A stretch of 64,000 bases of DNA from Oceanotoga teriensis (GTDB lineage Bacteria > Thermotogota > Thermotogae > Petrotogales > Petrotogaceae), in assembly GCF_003148465.1 (NCBI RefSeq), contig NZ_QGGI01000006.1, positions 1 to 64,000 of the forward strand, given 5' to 3'. The notes beneath the pieces were generated by a model. It was not told where the DNA came from. It worked only from the letters and a program-made list of their open reading frames with translations, and made no database searches. Below are positions 1 through 8,172 of the stretch, piece after piece. Positions within the stretch are counted from its first letter, which is position 1. The number at the start of each line of letters is the position of its first letter. The position numbers and the translations under genes are program-made.

Positions 1-151
1 TAACTACTACCATATTTTATGTTTATTAATTTTTTAATAAATAAAATTTCTTTCATTATTTATTATCTTTTATATTTTTTTGTTTTTTTTAATTTCTATG
101 AATTATCATGAAATATTCACTTAAGCGTATTTTATAGAGGGAGGAAATTTA

Positions 152-2599
152 ATGACAGGTTTAACCCCTATGATAAAGCAATATTTAGATATAAAAGAAA
201 ATTATAAAGATTCTATACTATTGTTTAGATTAGGAGACTTTTATGAAACTTTTTTTGAAGATGCAAAAATTATAAGTGAAGTTCTTCAAATAGTATTAAC
301 CAACAGAAATGGTCATCCTATGGCTGGAATACCTTATCATGCATTAGATAATTATTTAAAAAAAATACTTGATAATGGATATAAAGTTGCTATATGTGAA
401 CAAATGGAAGATCCATCTCAAGCAAAAGGTATAGTTAGAAGAGAAGTAACGAGAATAATAACTCCTGGAACTATAATAGAAGATAATATGCTTGATGAAT
501 ACAATAAATTTTCTTGTTTAATAGACAAAAAAGATGATAAATATATCATAGCTATATTTGATTTTTCAACAGGAGAAATATATCTTGACTCTTTAGATTT
601 AAATGAAAATGAATTGATTGATTTTATAATAAATTATGGGTTTGTCCAAGTTTTAATATCTTTTAGAGTAGAAAATATAAACAAAAAAATAAAAGAAATA
701 AGCAATAGGCTTTATACAGAAAAACTCGATGAATGGTATTTTTCTTCGGATTATAAAAATCATATAAAAGAAAGTTATGATATGCTTAGCATAGATCATT
801 TAGAATACACAAAAGATGAATTAAAAGTTTTAGATGCTGTATTAAAATACCTTGAAATAACCCAATTTCAAAAAATAAAACATTTCAAAATACCAAAGAG
901 ATTAAAAAATTTAGAATATATGTTTTTAGATAGTACAACAATATATAATTTAGGTATAGTTCCAAGTCCTGATATAAAAGGAAAAACTCTTTATGATGTA
1001 TTAAAATATACAAAAACTCCCATGGGAAATAGAAAACTCAGCGATATACTTATAAGGCCTTTAAAAGATAGAAAAAAAATAGAAAGAAGGCTAAATATAG
1101 TAGAATCTTTAAAAAATGATGAAATATTGATAAGAGAATTAGATGAATATTTATCATCTATAAGAGATATTGAAAGAATATCTTCAAGAATAGCATTACA
1201 AAAAGCTACGCCAAAGGATATTGCTGCTTTAAGAGATTCATTATCTATAATACCTTTTATAGATGACCTTTTAAAAACTAATAAAATATTAAAAGACTAT
1301 TTTTTAAATGTAGATCTTTTACAGGATTTAAAAGATATGATCGAAAAGACAATATTTGATGAACCTTCATTAGAAATTGGAAAAGGTGAAGTTATAAAAC
1401 AAGGAATATCTGAAGAACTTGATGAGTATAGAAATCTTACAAAAGATATAGATAAATATTTAAAAGAAATAGAAAATAAAGAAAAATCAAAAACTGGATT
1501 AACCTCTTTGAAAATAGGAAGAAATAAAGTTTATGGTTTTTATATAGAAATATCAAAAGCTCAGGCTAAAAATGCTCCAATAGAATATACAAGAAAACAA
1601 ACTTTAACAAATTCAGAAAGATTTATAACAAAAGAATTGAATGAACTAGAAAAAAAGCTTATAATATCTGAAGAAAAAATAAAAAAAATAGAAAAAGAAA
1701 TATTTGAAAAATTTATATCAAATATTTCAAGATATGTAAAAAAAATAAAACATCTATCTGAGAAAATAGCAGATGTAGATTATTTTAAATCTTTTGCTAT
1801 AGCTTCTAAAAAATATAATTATGTTAGACCTATTTTTTCTGATGAAAAAACACATATAAAATCTGGTAGACATCCAATAGTAGAAAATTTTGTTTCAGAA
1901 TTCACATCGAATGATTTCAGTTTAGACTTAGAAAAAACTTTTATAGTACTTACAGGTCCGAATATGAGTGGTAAATCTACTTATTTAAGACAGATGGGAC
2001 TTATAAGTATTATGGCCCAATCGGGTTGCTTTGTTCCAGCTGATTATGCAGAATTAAAAATACATGATAGAGTATTTACAAGAATAGGAGCTAAAGATGA
2101 TATAATAACTGGAAAATCTACATTCTTGATGGAAATGATGGAGATGTCTACAATTTTGAATCAAGCAACTGAAAAATCACTTGTTTTACTCGATGAAGTG
2201 GGAAGAGGGACTAGTACTTTAGATGGAATATCCGTTGCTTGGGCTATATCAGAATATATATTTCAAGTTTTAAAATCAACTACAATATTTGCCACACATT
2301 ATACAGAATTGACTTTATTATGTGATATATATCCAGAAGTTATAACAAAAAGAGTAAAAGTTATGGAAACAAATAATGGAGTAGTATTTCTTCATAAAAT
2401 AGAAGATGGAGTAAGTGATAATTCTTATGGTATAGAAGTTGCAAGATTAGCAGGATTTCCTTCAGAAATAGTAGAAAGATCAAAAGAGGTACTTGGAAAA
2501 CTTACCGATAAAGTAGATATAGAAAATAAAATAAAAAGAATGAGAAACATAAGTAAAAAAAAGTATAAAAGGCCTGAAGGACAGTTAAAAATGTTTTAG
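152..2599 (+). CDS. mutS: DNA mismatch repair protein MutS
   Basis: This protein recognises mispairs and small loops in DNA and starts mismatch repair. The N-terminal mismatch-reading motif is visible (GDFYETF, Phe30 and Glu32). The ATPase domain has Walker A GPNMSGKST near residue 602 and the Walker B region LLDEVGRGTS near 680. The last residues, QLKMF, match a beta-clamp-binding peptide. At 815 residues it has the usual MutS1 length. A GGGAGG ribosome-binding site precedes the ATG. No mutL lies in the window, but mutS2 follows four genes later. Identity is certain from the motifs. Confidence 0.97.
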   Translation: MTGLTPMIKQYLDIKENYKDSILLFRLGDFYETFFEDAKIISEVLQIVLTNRNGHPMAGIPYHALDNYLKKILDNGYKVAICEQMEDPSQAKGIVRREVTRIITPGTIIEDNMLDEYNKFSCLIDKKDDKYIIAIFDFSTGEIYLDSLDLNENELIDFIINYGFVQVLISFRVENINKKIKEISNRLYTEKLDEWYFSSDYKNHIKESYDMLSIDHLEYTKDELKVLDAVLKYLEITQFQKIKHFKIPKRLKNLEYMFLDSTTIYNLGIVPSPDIKGKTLYDVLKYTKTPMGNRKLSDILIRPLKDRKKIERRLNIVESLKNDEILIRELDEYLSSIRDIERISSRIALQKATPKDIAALRDSLSIIPFIDDLLKTNKILKDYFLNVDLLQDLKDMIEKTIFDEPSLEIGKGEVIKQGISEELDEYRNLTKDIDKYLKEIENKEKSKTGLTSLKIGRNKVYGFYIEISKAQAKNAPIEYTRKQTLTNSERFITKELNELEKKLIISEEKIKKIEKEIFEKFISNISRYVKKIKHLSEKIADVDYFKSFAIASKKYNYVRPIFSDEKTHIKSGRHPIVENFVSEFTSNDFSLDLEKTFIVLTGPNMSGKSTYLRQMGLISIMAQSGCFVPADYAELKIHDRVFTRIGAKDDIITGKSTFLMEMMEMSTILNQATEKSLVLLDEVGRGTSTLDGISVAWAISEYIFQVLKSTTIFATHYTELTLLCDIYPEVITKRVKVMETNNGVVFLHKIEDGVSDNSYGIEVARLAGFPSEIVERSKEVLGKLTDKVDIENKIKRMRNISKKKYKRPEGQLKMF

Positions 2600-2603
2600 T
2601 TTA

Positions 2604-2612
2604 TGATATAAT
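2604..2612 (+). promoter_or_regulatory. Extended -10 promoter for the Gls24/nusB/dxs operon
   Basis: The sequence TGATATAAT is a perfect extended -10 element just after the mutS stop and about 35 bases before the start codon of the next gene. No good -35 hexamer is seen, as is common for extended -10 promoters. It would give the following operon its own transcript with a very short leader. Confidence 0.55.
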
Positions 2613-2646
2613 TAATAAATGAAATTACTAAATGAGGAGGGATAAA

Positions 2647-3036
2647 ATGCCAATAAAAGAGGATAACAATTTTGGTGAAATTACAATATCAGAAAATGTT
2701 TTAAGGGATATAACATATAAAACAATAGAAAATTTTCTTATGGAAGAAAAAATATATACAAATAAAGTTCAAAAAGAACTCATGAAGAATATAAAAATAG
2801 CAAATAATGATGATGGAAGTTTAAGTGTTTTCTTAAGAATACCCGCAAAATATGGAGAAAATATAGTAGAATTTTCTAAAAAAGCACAAAAAATAATAAA
2901 AGAAGAGCTTGAAAAAATGTCTGAAATATTTATAACAAATGTTGATATAAGTATAGAAAATCTTGAATATCCTATGACAGAAGAAAATGAATCCGAGGAA
3001 GTTGTAGAAGAAAATAAAGAGAAATGGGATGAATAA
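2647..3036 (+). CDS. Asp23/Gls24 family protein
   Basis: This is a 129-residue Asp23/Gls24-type protein, recognised from the N-terminal pattern FGEITISENVLRDI, the alternating alpha/beta character and the acidic tail (EENESEEVVEENKEK). In Firmicutes and Thermotogota such a gene commonly sits next to nusB, as here. The exact role is unknown; some relatives are membrane-associated and linked to envelope stress. The upstream in-frame ATG at 2632 overlaps the ribosome-binding site GAGGAGGG, so the ATG at 2647, six bases after that site, is the better start. Confidence 0.75.
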   Translation: MPIKEDNNFGEITISENVLRDITYKTIENFLMEEKIYTNKVQKELMKNIKIANNDDGSLSVFLRIPAKYGENIVEFSKKAQKIIKEELEKMSEIFITNVDISIENLEYPMTEENESEEVVEENKEKWDE

Positions 3037-3038
3037 TA

Positions 3039-3476
3039 TTGAACTTCGAAAAAACTAAAATAAGAGAAGCAATAATCGAAACAATTTTTCAAATAAACTT
3101 TTTAGATGTTAGCCTTGAAGAATTAGAAGATACATTTAAAAAAATATCTGATAAAAAAAATATTTCTGAAATACATAAAAAACTTGGCTTAGAATATATA
3201 GAAGATATGAATGAATCTATTGAAGAAATAGATAAGAGTATAAAAAGATATTTAAAAAATTGGAAATTTGAGAGAATAGGAAATATAGAAAAAAGTATAT
3301 TGAGATTATCAATATACGAAATGTATTATAGAGATGACATACCATTTAAAGTTTCAATAGATGAGTCATTGAAGATACTTGAAAAGTATGGAGATGATAA
3401 ATCCATAAAGTTTGTTAATGGAATACTCGATTCTTTTGCAAAAGAGAATATAGTCGGAGCTGATAATGATGAATGA
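3039..3476 (+). CDS. nusB: Transcription antitermination factor NusB
   Basis: NusB is an RNA-binding helical protein that joins NusE and NusA in antitermination of rRNA operons. The 145-residue length, the opening helix KIREAIIETIFQI and the C-terminal signature KFVNGILDSFAKE are characteristic. The start is TTG, two bases after the stop of the preceding gene, with GGGATGA upstream as the ribosome-binding site. The end overlaps the dxs start, so the Gls24 gene, nusB and dxs form one operon. Confidence 0.92.
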   Translation: MNFEKTKIREAIIETIFQINFLDVSLEELEDTFKKISDKKNISEIHKKLGLEYIEDMNESIEEIDKSIKRYLKNWKFERIGNIEKSILRLSIYEMYYRDDIPFKVSIDESLKILEKYGDDKSIKFVNGILDSFAKENIVGADNDE

Positions 3477-5307
3477 AGAGCATCTATATCATGACCTATA
3501 TAAAATGGATTATGAACAATTAGACCTTCTTGCTCAAAAAATGAGAAAATATATAATGGAAACAGTATACTCAAATAATGGGCATTTAGCTTCTAATTTC
3601 GGGGTTGTTGAGTTAACTTTGGCACTCTACAGAGTATTCAATCCAGAAGAAGATGTTGTGATATGGGATACCAGTCATCAATCGTATGTACATAAATTAT
3701 TGACTGGCAGATGGGAAGAGTTTAAAACTCTAAGAAGAATGAATGGAATAAGTGGTTTTACAAATATACATGAATCAAAATATGATAAATTTGGCGCAGG
3801 GCATGCTGGAACATCAATTTCAGCTGCTCTGGGCTATTTTATTGGTGATAAGTGTAATGACAAAAAACGAAATATAATATCAATAATTGGTGATGGTGCT
3901 TTTACATGTGGCATGGCTTTGGAATCTTTAAATCAATTAAAATATATGAACAGTAATGTAAAAATAATATTAAATTCAAATGATATGTCTATATCTCCAA
4001 ATGTTGGAAGTTTATCAACTATGCTATCAAAAATAAGAATGAAAAAAAATTATAAAGATATAAAAAAGAATATGAAAGATATGCTAAATGATTCTGAAAT
4101 AGGTCAAGATCTTGAATTGGTTTTAAAAAGATTAAAAGATGCAGTGAAATATACTATATATAGTGAACCCATAGGTTTTTTTGAAGATCTTGGAATAAAA
4201 TATTATGGACCAGTTGATGGACATAATATTAGAGATTTAGAGCTTTTTTTGAGACTTTTAAAAGATCATGAAGATGGTCCAGCTGTTCTACATGTACTCA
4301 CAACAAAAGGCAAAGGTTTTGAAAATGCTGAAAAAAATCCAGATAAATTTCATGGAGTTTCAAAAAAGACTAATAATCAAAATCTTAGTTATTCTAAAAT
4401 AGTTGGGCATACATTAAGTTATATTCAAAAAGAAAATTTTATTACTTTTACTGCGGCGATGAAAGATGGAACGGGATTAGACATATTAGAAAAGACGAAT
4501 CCAAATAAAATAATTGATATGGGAATAACAGAACCATCAATAGTTACAACAGCAGCAGCAACTTCGCTTGCGGGAGTTTATCCAGTTGTTGATATTTATT
4601 CAACATTTATGCAAAGAGCTTTTGATTCAATAATACATGATGTTGCATTACAAGGAATTCCAGGGTTATACCTTCTGGATAGAGCTGGTTTAGTTGGAGA
4701 AGATGGCCCAACTCATCATGGAGTTTTTGATATTTCATATTTAAGATTAATTCCACAAATAGAAATATTGACTCCATTAAATGGTCAAGATCTTGCCAAT
4801 ATGATTTATACATCTGTAAAAGAAAAACCTTCTAAACCAAGATTTATAAGATTTCCAAAAGAATCAACTACAAAAACTGTAGATGAAATATTGTTAAATT
4901 TAAAAAATATAAATTTAAATTGGAAATACATAAAAACTTCAAATAATAATACTTATGTACTTGCAGTTGGAACTATATCAAATACTGTAAAAAAAGCTTT
5001 AAAAGATTATGATTTAAATATAATAGGTGTTAGAAGTATAAAACCTTTAGATCAATATGTAATAAATGATTTAAAAGAAAATGCTGATAAAATAATAATT
5101 TATGAAGAAAATGCTGAAAAGGGTGGTTTTAATGAAGAAATATACAAACTTTTAAAAGGCAAAGATATTTATAACTATGGAATAAAAGATGAATTTATAA
5201 CTCATGGTTCAAGAAAAGAGTTATTATCATTATGTGGACTTGATGAACAAAGTATAAAAAATCAAATTGAAAGTATTATGAATATAAATAATAAGAAGGT
5301 GAAATGA
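3466..5307 (+). CDS. dxs: 1-deoxy-D-xylulose-5-phosphate synthase
   Basis: This thiamine-diphosphate enzyme condenses pyruvate and glyceraldehyde 3-phosphate, the first step of the MEP isoprenoid pathway. The 613-residue protein shows the N-terminal SNFGVVELTLAL and DTSHQSYVHK motifs, the ThDP/Mg2+ motif GDGAFTCG...NSNDMSIS near residues 143-170, and the transketolase pyrimidine region (TEPSIVTTAAA, then DRAGLVGEDGPTHHG). The start overlaps the nusB end by 11 bases; ATG 3466 or ATG 3469 is possible. It depends on ThDP, as does the TPP riboswitch further along the window, but the two loci are not linked. Confidence 0.96.
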   Translation: MMNEEHLYHDLYKMDYEQLDLLAQKMRKYIMETVYSNNGHLASNFGVVELTLALYRVFNPEEDVVIWDTSHQSYVHKLLTGRWEEFKTLRRMNGISGFTNIHESKYDKFGAGHAGTSISAALGYFIGDKCNDKKRNIISIIGDGAFTCGMALESLNQLKYMNSNVKIILNSNDMSISPNVGSLSTMLSKIRMKKNYKDIKKNMKDMLNDSEIGQDLELVLKRLKDAVKYTIYSEPIGFFEDLGIKYYGPVDGHNIRDLELFLRLLKDHEDGPAVLHVLTTKGKGFENAEKNPDKFHGVSKKTNNQNLSYSKIVGHTLSYIQKENFITFTAAMKDGTGLDILEKTNPNKIIDMGITEPSIVTTAAATSLAGVYPVVDIYSTFMQRAFDSIIHDVALQGIPGLYLLDRAGLVGEDGPTHHGVFDISYLRLIPQIEILTPLNGQDLANMIYTSVKEKPSKPRFIRFPKESTTKTVDEILLNLKNINLNWKYIKTSNNNTYVLAVGTISNTVKKALKDYDLNIIGVRSIKPLDQYVINDLKENADKIIIYEENAEKGGFNEEIYKLLKGKDIYNYGIKDEFITHGSRKELLSLCGLDEQSIKNQIESIMNINNKKVK

Positions 5308-5864
5308 TGAAAAAAATAATAGTTTTCACGATACTTAGTTTATTAGCTTTAGTAACATTCTCAAATGAAATATTTTTCAATGCTGATTATTCTTTAACAC
5401 ATCAGGCAACATCTAGCTCTAATCAAGAATTATACCAAGGAAAATATAATTTCGACTATATGGGTGGAAGAGTATCATATCTTTTTAGCACAGATGATAC
5501 AAATGAAATAAAATATGGCCCATATTTAGGACTTTTTTATAATTATAAAATTGCTGATGGATCTCCATTAAGTATTGTTAATGAAAATATAGAAATGATA
5601 GGATTAGAATTAGGTTTAAATGTAAAATATTCGGCAACATTATTTAAAGATATAAATTTTTCTATAATAGCCTATGGAGGTGTAAATTCTATAGATTATT
5701 TAAAGACCTTTTCAACTGAAATACTTGTTGGCGCAGGGTTAAATTATAAGAATTTTTATATAAGTTCTGGATATGAGACGAGATATTATAAAAACGGGAA
5801 AGATAATTCTTATACAGTAGTTAATTATTTTCCCATACAAATAGGGGTGACTTATACATTTTGA
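5304..5864 (+). CDS. Secreted beta-barrel outer-membrane protein candidate
   Basis: The 186-residue product starts with a clear signal peptide (basic MMKKII, hydrophobic VFTILSLLALVTFS) and is then rich in alternating polar and aromatic strands. Its last residues, IGVTYTF, end in phenylalanine, the classic C-terminal signature of outer-membrane barrels. The family is not recognised. It could sit in the outer toga or act as a periplasmic strand-rich protein. It overlaps dxs by four bases and mutS2 by four, so it is translated within the same operon. Confidence 0.6.
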   Translation: MMKKIIVFTILSLLALVTFSNEIFFNADYSLTHQATSSSNQELYQGKYNFDYMGGRVSYLFSTDDTNEIKYGPYLGLFYNYKIADGSPLSIVNENIEMIGLELGLNVKYSATLFKDINFSIIAYGGVNSIDYLKTFSTEILVGAGLNYKNFYISSGYETRYYKNGKDNSYTVVNYFPIQIGVTYTF

Positions 5865-8167
5865 AAAAAGAATTTCTTGATTTAGAATTAAATAAAACAT
5901 TAGAAAAAATATCTGAATATACTCATACAAAATATGGTAAAGATTATTTAAAAAATGAAATCAAATTTTATGATGATTATAAAATATTAAAGCGGGAAAT
6001 AGAAATTTCCCGAAGTTTTTTTATATTATATCAACAAGGTTTTTTAGATTTAAGAGGTACTGATTATATAAAAGAGATAATAGAAAATATAAAAAATAAT
6101 TTAAATATAGAAATAAGAGATTATAGAATAATTGCTAATTTTCATTCTAAAATAAAAATATTTATAAAAGAAAATAAAAATTATTTAGATCCGATTACAG
6201 AAGAAATATTATCGAAATTAAATCCAATGGATGAGTTTGTTAATTATATATATGGAATAATAAATGAAGATGATCAAATTGATGATAATGCTACTTCAAC
6301 ATTATCATCAATAAGAAAAAATCTTAATAAAACAAAATCAAGAATAATACAAAATTACAATAAATTAAAAAATCAATATTCTAAATATTTAAGTTTAGAT
6401 CAACCAATATATAAAAATGGAAGACTTTGTTTATGTGTAAGTTCTACATACAGAAGAAATGTAAATGGTATAGTTGTTGGTAGGTCAGATTCTGGGAATA
6501 GTTTGTATATAGAACCATCTATAATAGCGCAATTAAATGAAGAAATAATAATACTTGAGAATGAAGAAAAAGCAGAAATATCAAGAATTTTAAGTGAATT
6601 AAGGTTTAAAATTAATAAAAAAATGAAAACGATAGAAAATAATATATTTTGGATTTCTTATATAGATTATCAAATAACTAAAACAAGATATGCTTTAGAT
6701 AATTATGGCGATTTTTTCTTACCATCTGAAAAAACAAGAAATATAAAATTTAGTGAACTGAAACATCCATTAATTTCAAAAAATGATATGATACCTATAA
6801 ATATAGATTTAAAAAAGAATGGAATTATAATAACTGGACCAAATACAGGTGGAAAAACAGTAACATTGAAGTCAATAGGCTTAGCATTTATAATGGCTCA
6901 TATGTCTTTACCTGTTTTAAGTGTAAAAGCAGAAATGCCCTTTATAAAAAATATATTTACTGATATAGGTGATGAACAAAGTATATCTCAAAATTTATCA
7001 ACTTTTTCTTCACATCTAAAAAATTTAAAAATAATACTTGAAGAAGCAGATGAAAAATCTATTGTAATAATTGATGAACTTGGAACTGGAACAGATCCTA
7101 TAGAAGGTGCTGCATTAGGAATATCCATAATAAAAAACTTAATAGAAAAAAACTCACTTATATTTATAACTTCTCATTTATCTGAAATAAAAACATATTC
7201 ATTAAATCAAGAAAATTTAATATCTGCCTCGATGTCTTTTGATATAAACTCATTAAAACCAACCTATGTATTACAAGTAGGTGTTCCAGGAGCTTCACAT
7301 GCAATTGAAATAGCTCAAAGGATGGGTTTTCCAGATGAAGTAATAGAACAGGCTAAAAATAATCTTGGAAATGAGTACAAACAGACAGAAAATGTTTACA
7401 AAGAACTTGGAGATATATATTCTGAAATAGAACAAGCAAGAAAATTAAAAAATGAAGAATTAAAAGAATTGAGTAAATTAAAAGAAGAATATGAAGAAAA
7501 ATATGAAAAAGTAAAAAATAAAGAAATAGAAAAAATTGATAAGGAAATAAAAAATTCAAAACAAATTTTAAAAGAAACAAAAAATGAAATAGAAAAAATT
7601 CTTTCTAATATAAAAAAATATAAAGAAAAAGATTATCAAGAAGTGAAAAATAAATTAAAAGAAATAGAAAAAATGAATGAAAATTTAAACAAAATAGGTA
7701 AAAAAGAAAAAATAGAAAATAAAAAATATTCTTTTAAAGAAAATATGATAGTACTTGCTCCAGGAAATAATAAGGCAAAAATAGTAAAAATAGAAAAAAA
7801 CAAAGCTAGGTTAAAATTTTTTAATCTTCCTGTTGAAATGACTTATGATTTAAATGAACTAAAACCTATCAAAAAAGAAGAAAAAAGTAAAGAATATACA
7901 TCATCCATAAGTACAAATGTAAAAACTTTTAAACCTGAAATAGACATAAGAGGATATACAGTATTAGATGCCATTCCAGAAATAGAAAATTTAATATCTG
8001 ATTTATTAACATATAGAATGGAACATGGATATATAATACATGGAAAAGGAACTGGAAAACTTGCAGAAGGAATATGGGAATATTTAAGAAAATGCAAAGA
8101 TATAAAGAGTTTTAGAATAGGTAAAGCAGGAGAAGGCGGAACAGGTGTAACTGTTGTGGAGGTGTAA
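5861..8167 (+). CDS. mutS2: MutS2 family endonuclease/ribosome-rescue ATPase
   Basis: MutS2 proteins lack the mismatch-reading domain. They act in recombination control or, in Bacillus, on collided ribosomes. Seen here are Walker A GPNTGGKT near residue 326, Walker B IIDELGTGTDP near 403, a long lysine/glutamate coiled coil at about 505-620, and a C-terminal Smr domain (DIRGYTVLDA and HGKGTGKL) from about 695 to the end at 768. The TTG start overlaps the preceding stop (TTGA), with AGGGGTGA as ribosome-binding site. A terminator-like hairpin lies inside the gene at 5993-6022. Confidence 0.95.
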   Translation: MKKEFLDLELNKTLEKISEYTHTKYGKDYLKNEIKFYDDYKILKREIEISRSFFILYQQGFLDLRGTDYIKEIIENIKNNLNIEIRDYRIIANFHSKIKIFIKENKNYLDPITEEILSKLNPMDEFVNYIYGIINEDDQIDDNATSTLSSIRKNLNKTKSRIIQNYNKLKNQYSKYLSLDQPIYKNGRLCLCVSSTYRRNVNGIVVGRSDSGNSLYIEPSIIAQLNEEIIILENEEKAEISRILSELRFKINKKMKTIENNIFWISYIDYQITKTRYALDNYGDFFLPSEKTRNIKFSELKHPLISKNDMIPINIDLKKNGIIITGPNTGGKTVTLKSIGLAFIMAHMSLPVLSVKAEMPFIKNIFTDIGDEQSISQNLSTFSSHLKNLKIILEEADEKSIVIIDELGTGTDPIEGAALGISIIKNLIEKNSLIFITSHLSEIKTYSLNQENLISASMSFDINSLKPTYVLQVGVPGASHAIEIAQRMGFPDEVIEQAKNNLGNEYKQTENVYKELGDIYSEIEQARKLKNEELKELSKLKEEYEEKYEKVKNKEIEKIDKEIKNSKQILKETKNEIEKILSNIKKYKEKDYQEVKNKLKEIEKMNENLNKIGKKEKIENKKYSFKENMIVLAPGNNKAKIVKIEKNKARLKFFNLPVEMTYDLNELKPIKKEEKSKEYTSSISTNVKTFKPEIDIRGYTVLDAIPEIENLISDLLTYRMEHGYIIHGKGTGKLAEGIWEYLRKCKDIKSFRIGKAGEGGTGVTVVEV
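5993..6022 (+). terminator. Intragenic terminator-like hairpin in mutS2
   Basis: An 8-bp stem, CGGGAAAT with ATTTCCCG, closes a four-base loop. AAG and seven T residues follow. It lies about 130 bases inside mutS2, so it can form only when ribosomes are not covering the message. Confidence 0.4.
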
Positions 8168-8172
8168 TAAAA

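Noticed and set aside
3718-3732. Palindrome AGAGTTTAAAACTCT in dxs
   Set aside because: The loop would be one base and there is no T tract; such AT palindromes are expected by chance here.
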